From positions 1-42,585 of the forward strand of contig CALCHD010000096.1 of the NCBI GenBank assembly GCA_937901105.1: a stretch of 42,585 nt of DNA. Direction: 5' to 3'. Of the stretch, positions 1 to 8,161 are shown in pieces (position 1 is the stretch's first letter; the number at the start of each line of letters is the position of its first letter). The position numbers and the translations under genes were made by a program. Below the pieces are notes generated by a model, which worked only from the letters and a program-made list of their open reading frames with translations, was not told where the DNA came from and did no database searches. Origin of the DNA: an uncultured Bacteroidales bacterium (lineage in GTDB: Bacteria; Bacteroidota; Bacteroidia; Bacteroidales; UBA932).

Positions 1-549
1 TCTATCGTAAGCCTTTCCGGTTGCATCCTGATAAATTGCGTATGAAGAGTTCAAGCCTCTGCCCTCTAGGAACAGGCGTCTTAGTGAAGTACCTGAACCT
101 TTAGGAGCTACTAGAATAACGTCTACATCAGCTGGAGGAACAATACCAGTACGGTCATTGTAAGTGATACCAAAGCCGTGTGAGAAGTAAAGTGCCTTGC
201 CAGGGGTAAGATGTTTCTTAACTGTAGGCCATACAGCAATCTGTCCGGCATCTGAAAGAAGATACTCAATTATGGTAGCCTTCTCACAAGCCTCCTCAAT
301 CTCAAATAGAGTCTCGCCAGGCACCCAGCCGTCAGCTACAGCCTTATCCCAAGTCTTTGATCCTTTTCTCTGTCCTACAATTACTTTAATGCCATTATCT
401 TTAAGGTTCAATGCCTGTCCAGGACCCTGAACACCATAACCGATGATTGCTACTGTCTCATTAGCCAAAACTTCCTGTGCTTTCTCCAAAGGAAACTCGG
501 CGCGGGTAACTACCTGCTCCTCAACGCCACCAAAATTCAATTTTGCCAT
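1..549 (-). CDS. ilvC: Ketol-acid reductoisomerase, N-terminal part (cut by window edge)
   Basis: NADPH-dependent enzyme that isomerises and reduces acetolactate or acetohydroxybutyrate, the second common step of valine and isoleucine synthesis, in the cytoplasm. The 183 visible codons start MAKLNFGGVEEQVVTRAEFP, include the nucleotide-binding stretch IIGYGVQGPGQALN, then the family stretches VGQRKGSKTWDKAVADGWVPG and ISFHGFG-like YFSHGFGI, and run open off the left edge of the window. The start at 549 is the only one giving the family N-terminus. The gene lies 50 bp downstream of the small ACT-domain gene on the same strand and is the last visible member of the ilvD-ilvB-ilvN-ilvC operon. 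The reading frame is intact, and the identification rests on long recognisable family motifs. What follows ilvC cannot be seen. Confidence 0.96.
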   Translation of the reverse strand, partial: MAKLNFGGVEEQVVTRAEFPLEKAQEVLANETVAIIGYGVQGPGQALNLKDNGIKVIVGQRKGSKTWDKAVADGWVPGETLFEIEEACEKATIIEYLLSDAGQIAVWPTVKKHLTPGKALYFSHGFGITYNDRTGIVPPADVDVILVAPKGSGTSLRRLFLEGRGLNSSYAIYQDATGKAYDR

Positions 550-599
550 TTCTGTGTGTATTTTTTAAGTTCTTCTAATCTTGTTTATATATCTGCCTC

Positions 600-836
600 T
601 TACATTGTGTAATAGGCTCTCTTAATCTCAACTATATTGCTTATCTGGTTTACAAGCCTCTCAATAACATCCTTGCGCTCGCTCAAGCAGGTAATCTTGT
701 AAGCCCCCTGCTCCGGTGCTGTTCTGTTATACTCAAAGGTCTCAACCTGAATCCTCTTCTGCAAGTACAAAGTTGCTATTCTGTTCATTACGTCAAGCCT
801 GTCCTTGCCCTCTGCCATTACTGTATATTTTTCCAT
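600..836 (-). CDS. ilvN: Acetolactate synthase small (regulatory) subunit, single ACT domain
   Basis: Regulatory partner of the catalytic subunit encoded 11 bp upstream. Such subunits bind branched-chain amino acids for feedback control and raise catalytic activity. The 78-residue product is one ACT-like beta-alpha-beta-beta-alpha-beta fold (MEKYTVMAEGKDRLDVMNRIATLYLQ..., ending VEIKRAYYTM). At 78 aa it is close to the short IlvM type and much shorter than the ~160-180 aa IlvH/IlvN type with a second C-terminal domain. There is no open frame beyond the stop to suggest truncation. Context (ilvB upstream, ilvC downstream, same strand) makes the role very likely. The symbol is assigned from position and fold, and ilvM would be an equally fair name. 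Confidence 0.82.
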   Translation of the reverse strand: MEKYTVMAEGKDRLDVMNRIATLYLQKRIQVETFEYNRTAPEQGAYKITCLSERKDVIERLVNQISNIVEIKRAYYTM

Positions 837-847
837 AGTGTTTTTCT

Positions 848-2554
848 CTATTCAAAAATTATGTCATCTAGTGTTTTGCCTGCAGGTATCATCGGGAAGA
901 CATTCTCCTGCTCTGTCATAGCCGCCTCAAGGAAGAAAGGCCCGTCATGCGCCATCATCTCCTCTACTGCAGCTTCCAGTTCCTCTCTGCTGCTGATTTT
1001 TGCATACTTGATGCCGTATGCAGATGCCAGAACTCCAAAATCAGGATTTGCCAGATGGGTGAAAGAGTATCTTCTGTCAAAGAAAAGCTCCTGCCACTGC
1101 CTCACCATTCCCAAATATGAGTTATTTAAAAGAACTATCTTAACCGGCACCTTGCTCTGAAGTATTGTTCCAAGCTCCTGTATGTTCATCTGAAGGCCGC
1201 CGTCTCCTGTAAACAGAACCACATCAAGATCAGGATTGCCCACTTTTGCTCCAATTGCAGCAGGAAGCCCGAATCCCATTGTTCCAAGCCCTCCTGAAGT
1301 AACCCAGCATCTGTAGCCGTCCAGTTTGGAGTATCTTGCTGCAAACATCTGGTTCTGGCCAACATCTGTAACCACCACCTTCTTTTTGCTGCCTCCCTTG
1401 GTCACTGCATCCACTACCTGTGCCATTGTCAAAGAACTTGAATTGAGCTGCGGGCCCTTAACATTTGCCAGCTCGTGCTCATTTTTTGTTTTGTAAAGTT
1501 CAAACCACTCATCTCTCTGCCTGAACTCCAGTTTCTTGTAAAGCCCCTCAAGGAATACTCTTGCATCACTCTCAACTGCCAGATGGCACTTCACATTCTT
1601 GTCAAACTCCGATGCATCAATATCTACATGTATAATCTTTGCTTTTGGGGCATATCCTTTAACCTCACCAGTAACCCTGTCAGAGAACCTCATTCCAATA
1701 GCAAGGATAACATCTGCATTCTGTGTCATCACATTAGGGGCAACATTTCCATGCATTCCCACCATTCCAACATACTCCGGATCTGTCTGGTCCATAGCAC
1801 CCATTCCCATAAGGGTAACCGCTACCGGAATATTTGCCTTGTCTGCACAATCCTGCAAAATCTTGTTTCCTCCCGACAGAATCACACCATGTCCGGCAAT
1901 TATCAAAGGCCTCTTTGCATTGTTGAGGTCATTTGCAGCCTCCTCAATCTTCTCTGCCAATGTGCAGGCAATCTCCACCCCCTCATGTTCCAGAAGCTTC
2001 AGCGCACCCTCCTTATCATATGAATAATCCATCATCTCCACCTGCGCGTTTCTGGTAAGGCTTATAAGAACCGGTCCCGGCCTGCCAGTCTGGGCAATAT
2101 GGAATGCCTGTGCCATTACAGTAGGAATCTCTGCAGCCCTTGATATCTGGTAGCTCCATTTGGTAATTGGGATTGTGATTCCAATCATATCTGCCTCCTG
2201 GAAGAAGTTTGTTCCAAGCTTATCGGCATTAACCTGCGCTGTAATGCACACAAGGGGTGTTGAATCCATCATTGCATCTGCAATTCCTGTTACAAAGTTT
2301 GTTGCTCCAGGGCCTGCTGTTGCCATACACACACCAACCTTTCCTGTACTTCTTGCATAACCTTCAGCCGCATGCACTGCCCCTTGCTCATGTCTCACAA
2401 GAATATGGTTTATCCTGTCTGTATAATCGTACAGCCTGTCGTACACCGGCATAATTGTTCCGCCAGGATATCCGAAGATTGTGTCCACACCCTCATCCAA
2501 AAAAGCATTCATCAGAGCATCTGCTCCCGTCATTCTTCTCGTATTCATCTCCAT
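848..2554 (-). CDS. ilvB: Acetolactate synthase catalytic subunit
   Basis: Thiamine-diphosphate enzyme that condenses pyruvate with pyruvate or 2-oxobutyrate, the first common step of valine/leucine and isoleucine synthesis. With a start at 2554 the protein is 568 aa, usual for the family. Visible motifs are FGYPGG near residue 27, the ThDP-activating Glu56 in RHEQGAVHAAEGYA, the FAD/central domain, and the C-terminal ThDP motif GDGGLQMN...LLNN. An in-frame ATG at 2623 exists, but it would overlap ilvD by about 50 bp. The chosen ATG lies 16 bp after the ilvD stop and is preceded by a purine-rich GGAAGAGA, so 2554 is preferred (ATG at 2548 is also possible). Middle gene of the ilv operon. Confidence 0.95.
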   Translation of the reverse strand: MEMNTRRMTGADALMNAFLDEGVDTIFGYPGGTIMPVYDRLYDYTDRINHILVRHEQGAVHAAEGYARSTGKVGVCMATAGPGATNFVTGIADAMMDSTPLVCITAQVNADKLGTNFFQEADMIGITIPITKWSYQISRAAEIPTVMAQAFHIAQTGRPGPVLISLTRNAQVEMMDYSYDKEGALKLLEHEGVEIACTLAEKIEEAANDLNNAKRPLIIAGHGVILSGGNKILQDCADKANIPVAVTLMGMGAMDQTDPEYVGMVGMHGNVAPNVMTQNADVILAIGMRFSDRVTGEVKGYAPKAKIIHVDIDASEFDKNVKCHLAVESDARVFLEGLYKKLEFRQRDEWFELYKTKNEHELANVKGPQLNSSSLTMAQVVDAVTKGGSKKKVVVTDVGQNQMFAARYSKLDGYRCWVTSGGLGTMGFGLPAAIGAKVGNPDLDVVLFTGDGGLQMNIQELGTILQSKVPVKIVLLNNSYLGMVRQWQELFFDRRYSFTHLANPDFGVLASAYGIKYAKISSREELEAAVEEMMAHDGPFFLEAAMTEQENVFPMIPAGKTLDDIIFE

Positions 2555-2570
2555 ATTGTATCTCTTCCAA

Positions 2571-4358
2571 TTACTCAATAACTCTAACTCCTCCAATATC
2601 TGCACTTCCTGCCAATGATGCATATGCCTTAAGTGCCTTGCTTACTTTTCTGTCCCTTGCTTTAGGTTTGTAACCTGTTCCAGCCTCAAGCTTCTCTTTT
2701 CTCTGTCTGAACTCTTCTTCAGAGAGCTCAACGTTTATGCTTCTTTCCGGAATATCTATCACCACTGTATCTCCATCCTCCAGAAATGCTATCGGACCTT
2801 TATTTGCCGCCTCCGGTGAAACATGTCCTATTGAGAGGCCGCTTGTTCCTCCAGAGAATCTGCCGTCGGTAATGAGGGCGCAATCCTTATCCAGCTTCAT
2901 GCTCTTAAGGAAAGAGGTTGGATAAAGCATCTCCTGCATTCCCGGACCGCCTTTAGGCCCCTCATATCTGATCACCACCACATCCCCTTTCTTCACTTTT
3001 CCGCCAAGGATTCCATTTACTGCGTCCTCCTGGCTCTCAAACACCACCGCCGTTCCTTTGAACTTCAGGATATTTTCTGCCACACCGGCTGTCTTTACTA
3101 TACATCCTTTAGGTGCTATATTTCCGTAAAGGACTGCTAGGCCTCCATCTTTTGAGTATGCGTTTTCAATATTTCTTATACAACCGTTCTTTCTGTCTGT
3201 ATCAAGCTCCTTGTAAACACTTTCATTCTCCCCCAATTTCACTGTCCTTACTCCACAAGGGGCAGACCTGTAAAGGTTTTCATTATCTGCCTCAAGCGCT
3301 GCCTGCAAACTTGGATAATCTACCCTTGCAACATCTGTATTGAGTATACCACCTTTGGCCATCTCCCTCATGATTCCCATAATTCCGCCGGCCCTGTTCA
3401 CATCCTGAATATGATAACTGCTGTTAGGAGCAACCTTGCAAAGTACCGGAACCTCTTTTGAAAGGCGGTCAATGTCCTTCATGGTAAAGTCTACACCGGC
3501 CTCATGAGCAATTGCAAGAAGATGAAGAACTGTATTTGTAGAGCCTCCCATTGCAATGTCAAGTTTCATTGCATTCTCAAATGCATCCTTGGTTGCTATT
3601 GAACGGGGAAGAACAGCCTCGTTATTTTTGAAATAATAGTCGTTTGCCAACTTCACTATAAGCTCCGCTCCTTTTCTGAACAGTTCTTTTCTATTTGCGT
3701 GAGTGGCAAGCACTGTACCGTTGCCAACCTGGGCCAATCCCAAAGCCTCTGTAAGGCAGTTCATGGAGTTTGCTGTAAACATTCCGGAGCAGCAGCCGCA
3801 TGTAGGACATCCAAACTCCTCATAATCCATCAAGTCTGCATCTGAAACGTCTGGAGCTGCTCCTTTTACCATAATGTCTACAAGGTCACAATCCGCTCCC
3901 TTTACATTTCCAGCCTCCATAGGGCCTCCTGAAACAAAAACTGCTGGGATATTCAATCTCATGACAGCCATAAGCATGCCGGGTGTAATTTTGTCACAAT
4001 TTGAAATGCAGATCATAGCATCTGCACAGTGGGCATTGCACATATACTCTACGCTATCCGCTATAATTTCCCTTGAAGGAAGCGAGTAAAGCATTCCGTC
4101 ATGCCCCATTGCAATACCGTCATCAATTGCTATGGTATTGAACTCAGCCGCAAAACATCCTGCTCTTTCTATCTCATTCTTAACGAATTGGCCTATTTCA
4201 TGAAGATGCACATGACCTGGTACAAACTGGGTAAACGAGTTTACAACCGCAATTACAGGCTTGCCAAACTGCTCCCTTTTCATACCATTGGCTCTCCATA
4301 ACGCCCTGGCACCTGCCATTTTCCTTCCAACTAATGTTTTATTGCTTCTGAGCTCCAT
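2571..4358 (-). CDS. ilvD: Dihydroxy-acid dehydratase
   Basis: Iron-sulfur dehydratase that converts dihydroxy acids to the 2-oxo acid precursors of valine and isoleucine. The 595-aa product has the full family pattern: MAGARALWRANGM at the N-terminus, NSFTQFVPGHVHLHEIG near residue 40, a first cluster cysteine region CISNCDKITPGM (Cys117/Cys121), a second region CPTCGCCSGMFTANSMNCL, and the C-terminal GRFSGGTSGLSIGHVSPEAA. It is the first enzyme gene of the operon. Its start at 4358 sits only 25 bp beyond a strong intrinsic terminator hairpin (4383-4423), which is the layout expected for an attenuated operon. The order D-B-N-C on one strand with short gaps implies cotranscription. Confidence 0.97.
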   Translation of the reverse strand: MELRSNKTLVGRKMAGARALWRANGMKREQFGKPVIAVVNSFTQFVPGHVHLHEIGQFVKNEIERAGCFAAEFNTIAIDDGIAMGHDGMLYSLPSREIIADSVEYMCNAHCADAMICISNCDKITPGMLMAVMRLNIPAVFVSGGPMEAGNVKGADCDLVDIMVKGAAPDVSDADLMDYEEFGCPTCGCCSGMFTANSMNCLTEALGLAQVGNGTVLATHANRKELFRKGAELIVKLANDYYFKNNEAVLPRSIATKDAFENAMKLDIAMGGSTNTVLHLLAIAHEAGVDFTMKDIDRLSKEVPVLCKVAPNSSYHIQDVNRAGGIMGIMREMAKGGILNTDVARVDYPSLQAALEADNENLYRSAPCGVRTVKLGENESVYKELDTDRKNGCIRNIENAYSKDGGLAVLYGNIAPKGCIVKTAGVAENILKFKGTAVVFESQEDAVNGILGGKVKKGDVVVIRYEGPKGGPGMQEMLYPTSFLKSMKLDKDCALITDGRFSGGTSGLSIGHVSPEAANKGPIAFLEDGDTVVIDIPERSINVELSEEEFRQRKEKLEAGTGYKPKARDRKVSKALKAYASLAGSADIGGVRVIE

Positions 4359-4382
4359 TTTGCTTACAATTTTTAATCAAAT

Positions 4383-4423
4383 AAAAAAACCTGCTTAAAT
4401 GTCTAATCCATTAAGCAGGTTTT
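4383..4423 (-). terminator. Intrinsic terminator of the ilv attenuator
   Basis: Read on the minus strand, a perfect 13-bp stem (AAAACCTGCTTAA at 4386-4398 against TTAAGCAGGTTTT at 4411-4423) with a 12-nt loop is followed by seven U residues (4383-4389). It lies between the Ile/Val leader peptide and the ilvD start, so it would end transcription before the structural genes. Its 5' arm overlaps the antiterminator partner segment. Confidence 0.88.
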
Positions 4424-4443
4424 CATTTATTACTTAAAGGATT
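4405..4443 (-). promoter_or_regulatory. Antiterminator pairing segments of the ilv leader
   Basis: On the minus strand, AATCCTTTAAG (4433-4443) can pair with CTTAATGGATT (4405-4415) at 10 of 11 positions. The second segment includes the base of the terminator 5' arm, so the two structures exclude each other. The first segment begins 8 nt after the leader stop codon. A ribosome at the stop would mask it and allow termination, while one stalled further upstream would leave it free. This is inferred from base pairing only. Confidence 0.7.
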
Positions 4444-4450
4444 TATATCA

Positions 4451-4558
4451 TTACGGAATAATAATCACAGAAACCACAATAATAATGGACACCACCACCT
4501 GGATAATGCTCTGAATACCAATGCGCCCAATAATATTTATGTTTCTTGTGCTATTCAT
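4451..4558 (-). CDS. ilvL: Ile/Val-rich leader peptide of the ilv operon
   Basis: A 35-codon open frame starting ATG at 4558 and ending TAA at 4451, too short for normal gene calling. The product begins MNSTRNINIIGRIGIQS and ends IIQVVVSIIIVVSVIIIP. It has 13 Ile and 6 Val in 35 residues and no Leu, exactly the amino acids made by the downstream enzymes. It is followed within 70 bp by mutually exclusive antiterminator and terminator hairpins and then ilvD. By analogy with the enterobacterial ilv leaders, low charged tRNA-Ile or tRNA-Val would stall ribosomes here and permit transcription into the operon. The peptide itself probably has no other function. A hydrophobic small membrane protein is the alternative, but the hairpins make attenuation far more likely. 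Confidence 0.85.
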   Translation of the reverse strand: MNSTRNINIIGRIGIQSIIQVVVSIIIVVSVIIIP

Positions 4559-4595
4559 AATATGATATAAAGCCGTTGTTTCTTATTAACAAATG

Positions 4596-4603
4596 CGAAT
4601 ATA
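4596..4603 (-). promoter_or_regulatory. Candidate -7 box for the ilv leader transcript
   Basis: TATATTCG on the minus strand matches the Bacteroidetes TAnnTTTG -7 box except for one base, about 38 bp upstream of the leader start. I see no convincing -33 TTTG at normal spacing, so this is tentative. Confidence 0.3.
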
Positions 4604-4664
4604 TAAAAAACTTTTTTACGTTATTCTCCTAAAAGCAATTTTTTTCAAAAAAAGTAACAATTTG

Positions 4665-6326
4665 TTACATGCTGCGGATAAAGATGGTCCAAAGTTCTGC
4701 TTTAAGGTCTTCCCAAGCCTTTGAAGTAGTCGATGCCCACTTTTGAGTGTAACTATTCAACACCTCTGCAGCCTCATCTTTCTTACCTGCTTTAACAAGC
4801 TCTGCAACCTCTCTCTCCACTACTGGATTCTCACGCATCATCTGTTTCTCAAAATATGCAACCTTTGGCTCCAAAAGGCCTCTTGTCTTGTGCCAGTCAA
4901 TAGTTGAGATTCTGTTGGTCTCTCTAAAAGACCAGATAGCGGCATCAGTACGGTATCTGTGCTGTCCGCACACATCAAACTCGTTAGGAAGCTGTGTAGA
5001 ACCTGCATAAATAGGAATACGAGGGCTCTGTGCAGGATTGTCAAACGAGAAGTAAGCTACACCGCCAACCTCATCAGGCAACCAGTCACGGCACTGCATA
5101 ATGTGTGAATAAGAGCACTGGATAACAGCAATGGTTCTGGTCTTCTCTGTAACACCCGGCTTGATGGTATTCAAAAGGGTTCTCATGTCACCGGTCATGA
5201 AAGTTGATACAGGACATGCTATCTCCCTGTAATATTCAGTCTCTCCCTTCTCGTTCTTTCTCTTTCTCTCAACCTCTACATAGAAATCCTTAACCTGGTC
5301 AAACTCTGTGCCCTCATAGGTCTCTCTATAGAAAGCGAACATCTGCTCTGGAGAAACTTTCTTGTCGGGTTTAACTGAGAAAGGAAGCTCATCTGCATCA
5401 TATTTAAGGTTCAAAGACGGTGCAAGAGTGCTTAAAATGAAATACTCTCTCACAGAGAAAGGTTTAGGGCCGTCATGGGCAACTTTCCAAAATACATAGT
5501 CACCCTCTCCGCTCCATAGGCCAATAGCCTTTGAACGCTCCCTAAGGTCTTTTGAGAACATATAGTTCTCTGTATCCTCAAAGTCAATCTTTCCAATTCT
5601 TGGGATATTTGCAGAAACACCTACATGATCATCGGGAATACGTACTGCTGCCCAAAGTGCTCCTGCCTTGTCAACTGGGGCTTTCTTTGATTTCTTTGCT
5701 TTTGGATCAACTGGAAGTGTTCCGTTTCCATAAATCTCAAAATGCCATACCTCTTTCTTGTCGGCAACTGTAAGGCACTCTCCGCCGTCTGCATAGCCAT
5801 ACTCCTCTGCAAGGGCACCCATAAGTGCAATGGCCTCACGTGCAGTTGAACATCTCTCAAGGGCAACTCTCTCAAGCTCCTCAATCATGAAAAGTCCATC
5901 TTTTCTCTTCAGCTCTTTCCTCCCGACAGTTGTAGTCTCACCAATAGCCAACTGTTTCTCATTCATACAAGGATAAGCCACGTTCAAGAACCTGTAAGTA
6001 GGTGTTGTTGGAGCTGTAATGTAACCCTTCACCTCAAGGTTTCTCAAATCGTCATGCTCCTCTGTATGAAGCATTCCCCAATAGATTGGCTGTTTGCCGT
6101 CTGTATAGGTTTTGCTCTCCTCCATGGTAAGCCATGTACGGTAATTTGAATCGCAAGAATGCGCTGTCATTACAGATCCGTCTGTACTGGCCTTTTTGCC
6201 CACCATAATTGAAGTACAGCTCTCTGCATAATTCTCATCATCAGGATGCCATCCGCGCTCCTGTGCAACTGCCAATGTGGTGAACATAAGGCAAATTGCC
6301 GCTACAAATAGTCTTCTAAGTTTCAT
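4665..6326 (-). CDS. Secreted C69-family dipeptidase
   Basis: Peptidase of the C69 (PepD-like) family, Ntn hydrolases that cleave dipeptides. The 553-aa precursor starts with a signal peptide (MKLRRLFVAAICLMFTTLAVAQ), so it should act in the periplasm or outside. The following ESCTSIMVGKKASTDGSVMTAHSCD holds the conserved Cys37 of this family, and the TDGS and AHSCD stretches are typical. The start at 6326 is chosen because it gives a clean signal peptide, while an upstream in-frame ATG at 6359 would bury it. The gene stands alone on the minus strand. A TATCTTTG box (6379-6386) may be its promoter, and a short palindrome ACGGGAAATCCCGT (6359-6372) lies in its leader. Supplying amino acids from peptides fits an organism that ferments lysine. 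Confidence 0.88.
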   Translation of the reverse strand: MKLRRLFVAAICLMFTTLAVAQERGWHPDDENYAESCTSIMVGKKASTDGSVMTAHSCDSNYRTWLTMEESKTYTDGKQPIYWGMLHTEEHDDLRNLEVKGYITAPTTPTYRFLNVAYPCMNEKQLAIGETTTVGRKELKRKDGLFMIEELERVALERCSTAREAIALMGALAEEYGYADGGECLTVADKKEVWHFEIYGNGTLPVDPKAKKSKKAPVDKAGALWAAVRIPDDHVGVSANIPRIGKIDFEDTENYMFSKDLRERSKAIGLWSGEGDYVFWKVAHDGPKPFSVREYFILSTLAPSLNLKYDADELPFSVKPDKKVSPEQMFAFYRETYEGTEFDQVKDFYVEVERKRKNEKGETEYYREIACPVSTFMTGDMRTLLNTIKPGVTEKTRTIAVIQCSYSHIMQCRDWLPDEVGGVAYFSFDNPAQSPRIPIYAGSTQLPNEFDVCGQHRYRTDAAIWSFRETNRISTIDWHKTRGLLEPKVAYFEKQMMRENPVVEREVAELVKAGKKDEAAEVLNSYTQKWASTTSKAWEDLKAELWTIFIRSM

Positions 6327-6378
6327 AATGTATTGTTTTTGTGTATTTTTTCCATTCAACGGGAAATCCCGTGACTAA

Positions 6379-6386
6379 CAAAGATA
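6379..6386 (-). promoter_or_regulatory. -7 promoter box for the C69 dipeptidase gene
   Basis: TATCTTTG on the minus strand, a full TAnnTTTG match, 52 bp upstream of the chosen start. The nearest upstream TTTG (complement at 6401-6404) is only 14 bp away, closer than usual. Confidence 0.45.
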
Positions 6387-6555
6387 CATATTTTTATTTT
6401 CAAACATTTACATATATAATAAAATATAAGATAAGGGGCGAATGTACCGGGGAATGCGGAGATAATATGCGAAGTAATCCGCAAGTGACATGCCGCCAAA
6501 TCTCATTGTCACAAAAAGCCTGAAATTCATAACAATACTTCATTAAAACCCTCAC

Positions 6556-6638
6556 ATTGTCACGGAATTGCCACAAACTGTGACAATTACCCTACGAAAA
6601 CATTCAATTGTCACAGAATTACCACAAACTGTGACAAT
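6556..6638 (+). repeat. Two direct copies of a 32-bp inverted repeat (366-bp spacer 6360-6725)
   Basis: Copy 1 (6556-6587) and copy 2 (6607-6638) both have arms ATTGTCAC and GTGACAAT around a 16-bp centre (GGAATTGCCACAAACT and AGAATTACCACAAACT). Spacing is 51 bp, about five helical turns. A further pair of half sites, GTGACA (6485-6490) and TTGTCAC (6506-6512), lies upstream in the opposite arrangement. The rest of the 6360-6725 gap shows no credible gene. The layout suggests operators for a dimeric regulator or an RNA-level repeat. Confidence 0.7.
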
Positions 6639-6695
6639 TACCCACGCATGAATGAAAAACATCACACACCTGGAACATAATCCCGTAAAATTCAC

Positions 6696-6703
6696 TATTT
6701 TTG
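6696..6703 (+). promoter_or_regulatory. -7 promoter box for nfeD
   Basis: TATTTTTG matches TAnnTTTG and lies 23 bp before the ATG at 6726, downstream of the inverted repeats. No clear -33 element is visible. Confidence 0.45.
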
Positions 6704-6725
6704 GTAGATAAAACTACACAAAACA

Positions 6726-8114
6726 ATGAATGTCAAAACACTTGTAAAAATTATAGCACTTGCTGTGCTTGCTATCATAAGCACCGGTCTCCATGCACAG
6801 GAATCTGGCAATACAAAAAACATCTACGTAATAAAGCTGCATGATGAGATTGATGCATCCTCCGCAAAAATGTTCACGGATGCCCTCAAGGAAGCAGAGG
6901 CAGTCCAGGCAGACTACTGTATCCTCAACCTGAACACATACGGCGGGGCGCTTGACGCTGCCGACAGCATCCGCAGCGCCATCATCCAGTCTCCCATCCC
7001 GGTAGTCTCCTTTATAAATATACAGGCAGCCTCTGCCGGAGCGCTAATCTCCATTGCATGCGACTCCATATACATGAGCAGCGGCAGTTCCATTGGCGCA
7101 GCCACAGTAGTGGATGGAACAGGAAATGTTCTTCCCGACAAATACCAGTCATTCATGCGGGCAATGATGCGTTCTACCGCAGAAAGCCACGGCAAGAAAG
7201 CAATAGTAAAGGGGAATGACACTACCTGGGTGTGGTACAGGGATCCAGAAATTGCACAGGCAATGGTTAGTGCCGACAGCGTCTTGAGCTTCACTCCAAG
7301 CGAGGCCATTGAGAACAGCTACTGTGAGGGAATGGCTGAAAGTGTAGAAGATGTGGCCAAAATACTTGCTGGAGAATCAGATGAATACATAATCACAGAA
7401 CACAAGATAACTTCTACAAACAGAATAATTTATTTCTTCCTCAACCCTGTAATCCAGGGGTTGCTCCTTATGCTGATAATGGGAGGAATATACTTTGAAT
7501 TCCAGAGTCCTGGAATAGGATTCCCGCTTGTTGCAGCCATTGTGGGCATAGTGCTCTATTTTGTGCCGCTTTACCTGAACGGCCTTGTACAGAACTGGGA
7601 AATAATATTCTTCTTTGCCGGCATACTGCTTCTTGTATTGGAAGTGTTTGTCATACCGGGATTTGGTGTGGCAGGAATCAGCGGAATCATACTTATTATA
7701 ATTACACTTGCATTTGCAATGATAGACAACCAGATTGTATTTGAAGGGGGAGATTTCAATTTCACACCACTTGTAAAACCTTTTGCAATCGTACTTGTTT
7801 CATGCACATCAACCCTGTTCCTTACAATATTCCTGTTAAGCAGGCTCTTCCCGACAGAGGCATTTTCACATATCGCCCTCAAGACAAGCCTTTCTTCAGA
7901 GGGTGAAGGAGTTGTGGGGGTTGAAAAATCAGGTCTGGACAAATTTGTCGGGAAGAAAGGAATTGTTGTTGCAGACCTCAAGCCTCAGGGTATAATTGAG
8001 GTGGACGGGACCCGCCAGCAGGCACAGCTTGTTGCAGGTTATGCACAGAAGGGGGAAACTGTAGAAATTTTCTACCATGAGGGAGGGCGCCTTTATTGCA
8101 AAAAAGCAAATTAA
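6726..8114 (+). CDS. nfeD: NfeD-family membrane serine protease, long form
   Basis: Membrane-bound ClpP-like protease with an NfeD domain. This family is linked to membrane protein quality control and often works with flotillin or stomatin proteins, none of which are next door here. The 462-aa product has a signal peptide (ending near residue 24, GLHAQ), then a ClpP-class domain with the NLNTYGGALDAAD stretch and the nucleophile Ser103 in AASAGALIS. Lys139 in LPDKY sits where the Ser-Lys dyad lysine falls in the archaeal homologue. Several membrane segments follow (about 230-350), then a C-terminal OB-fold domain (about 390-462) rich in FVGKKGIVVADLKPQG. Full length, with a -7 box 23 bp upstream. 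Transcription may run into the carA promoter, which overlaps its 3' end. Confidence 0.88.
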   Translation: MNVKTLVKIIALAVLAIISTGLHAQESGNTKNIYVIKLHDEIDASSAKMFTDALKEAEAVQADYCILNLNTYGGALDAADSIRSAIIQSPIPVVSFINIQAASAGALISIACDSIYMSSGSSIGAATVVDGTGNVLPDKYQSFMRAMMRSTAESHGKKAIVKGNDTTWVWYRDPEIAQAMVSADSVLSFTPSEAIENSYCEGMAESVEDVAKILAGESDEYIITEHKITSTNRIIYFFLNPVIQGLLLMLIMGGIYFEFQSPGIGFPLVAAIVGIVLYFVPLYLNGLVQNWEIIFFFAGILLLVLEVFVIPGFGVAGISGIILIIITLAFAMIDNQIVFEGGDFNFTPLVKPFAIVLVSCTSTLFLTIFLLSRLFPTEAFSHIALKTSLSSEGEGVVGVEKSGLDKFVGKKGIVVADLKPQGIIEVDGTRQQAQLVAGYAQKGETVEIFYHEGGRLYCKKAN

Positions 8115-8126
8115 TATGTACTTTTG
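8095..8126 (+). promoter_or_regulatory. Promoter of carAB
   Basis: TACTTTTG at 8119-8126 (TAnnTTTG) with ATTG at 8095-8098, 20 bp upstream, inside the last codons of nfeD. The predicted start of transcription is about 30 bp before the carA ATG. No attenuator or pyrimidine-control structure is visible. Confidence 0.6.
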
Positions 8127-8161
8127 TCCAATTTTGTTAATAACTATACAATATAATATAG

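Noticed and set aside
4451..4558. Leader frame as a stand-alone membrane toxin or small protein
   Set aside because: Its composition matches exactly the end products of the next operon, and it is followed by alternative hairpins. Attenuation explains more than a membrane peptide does.
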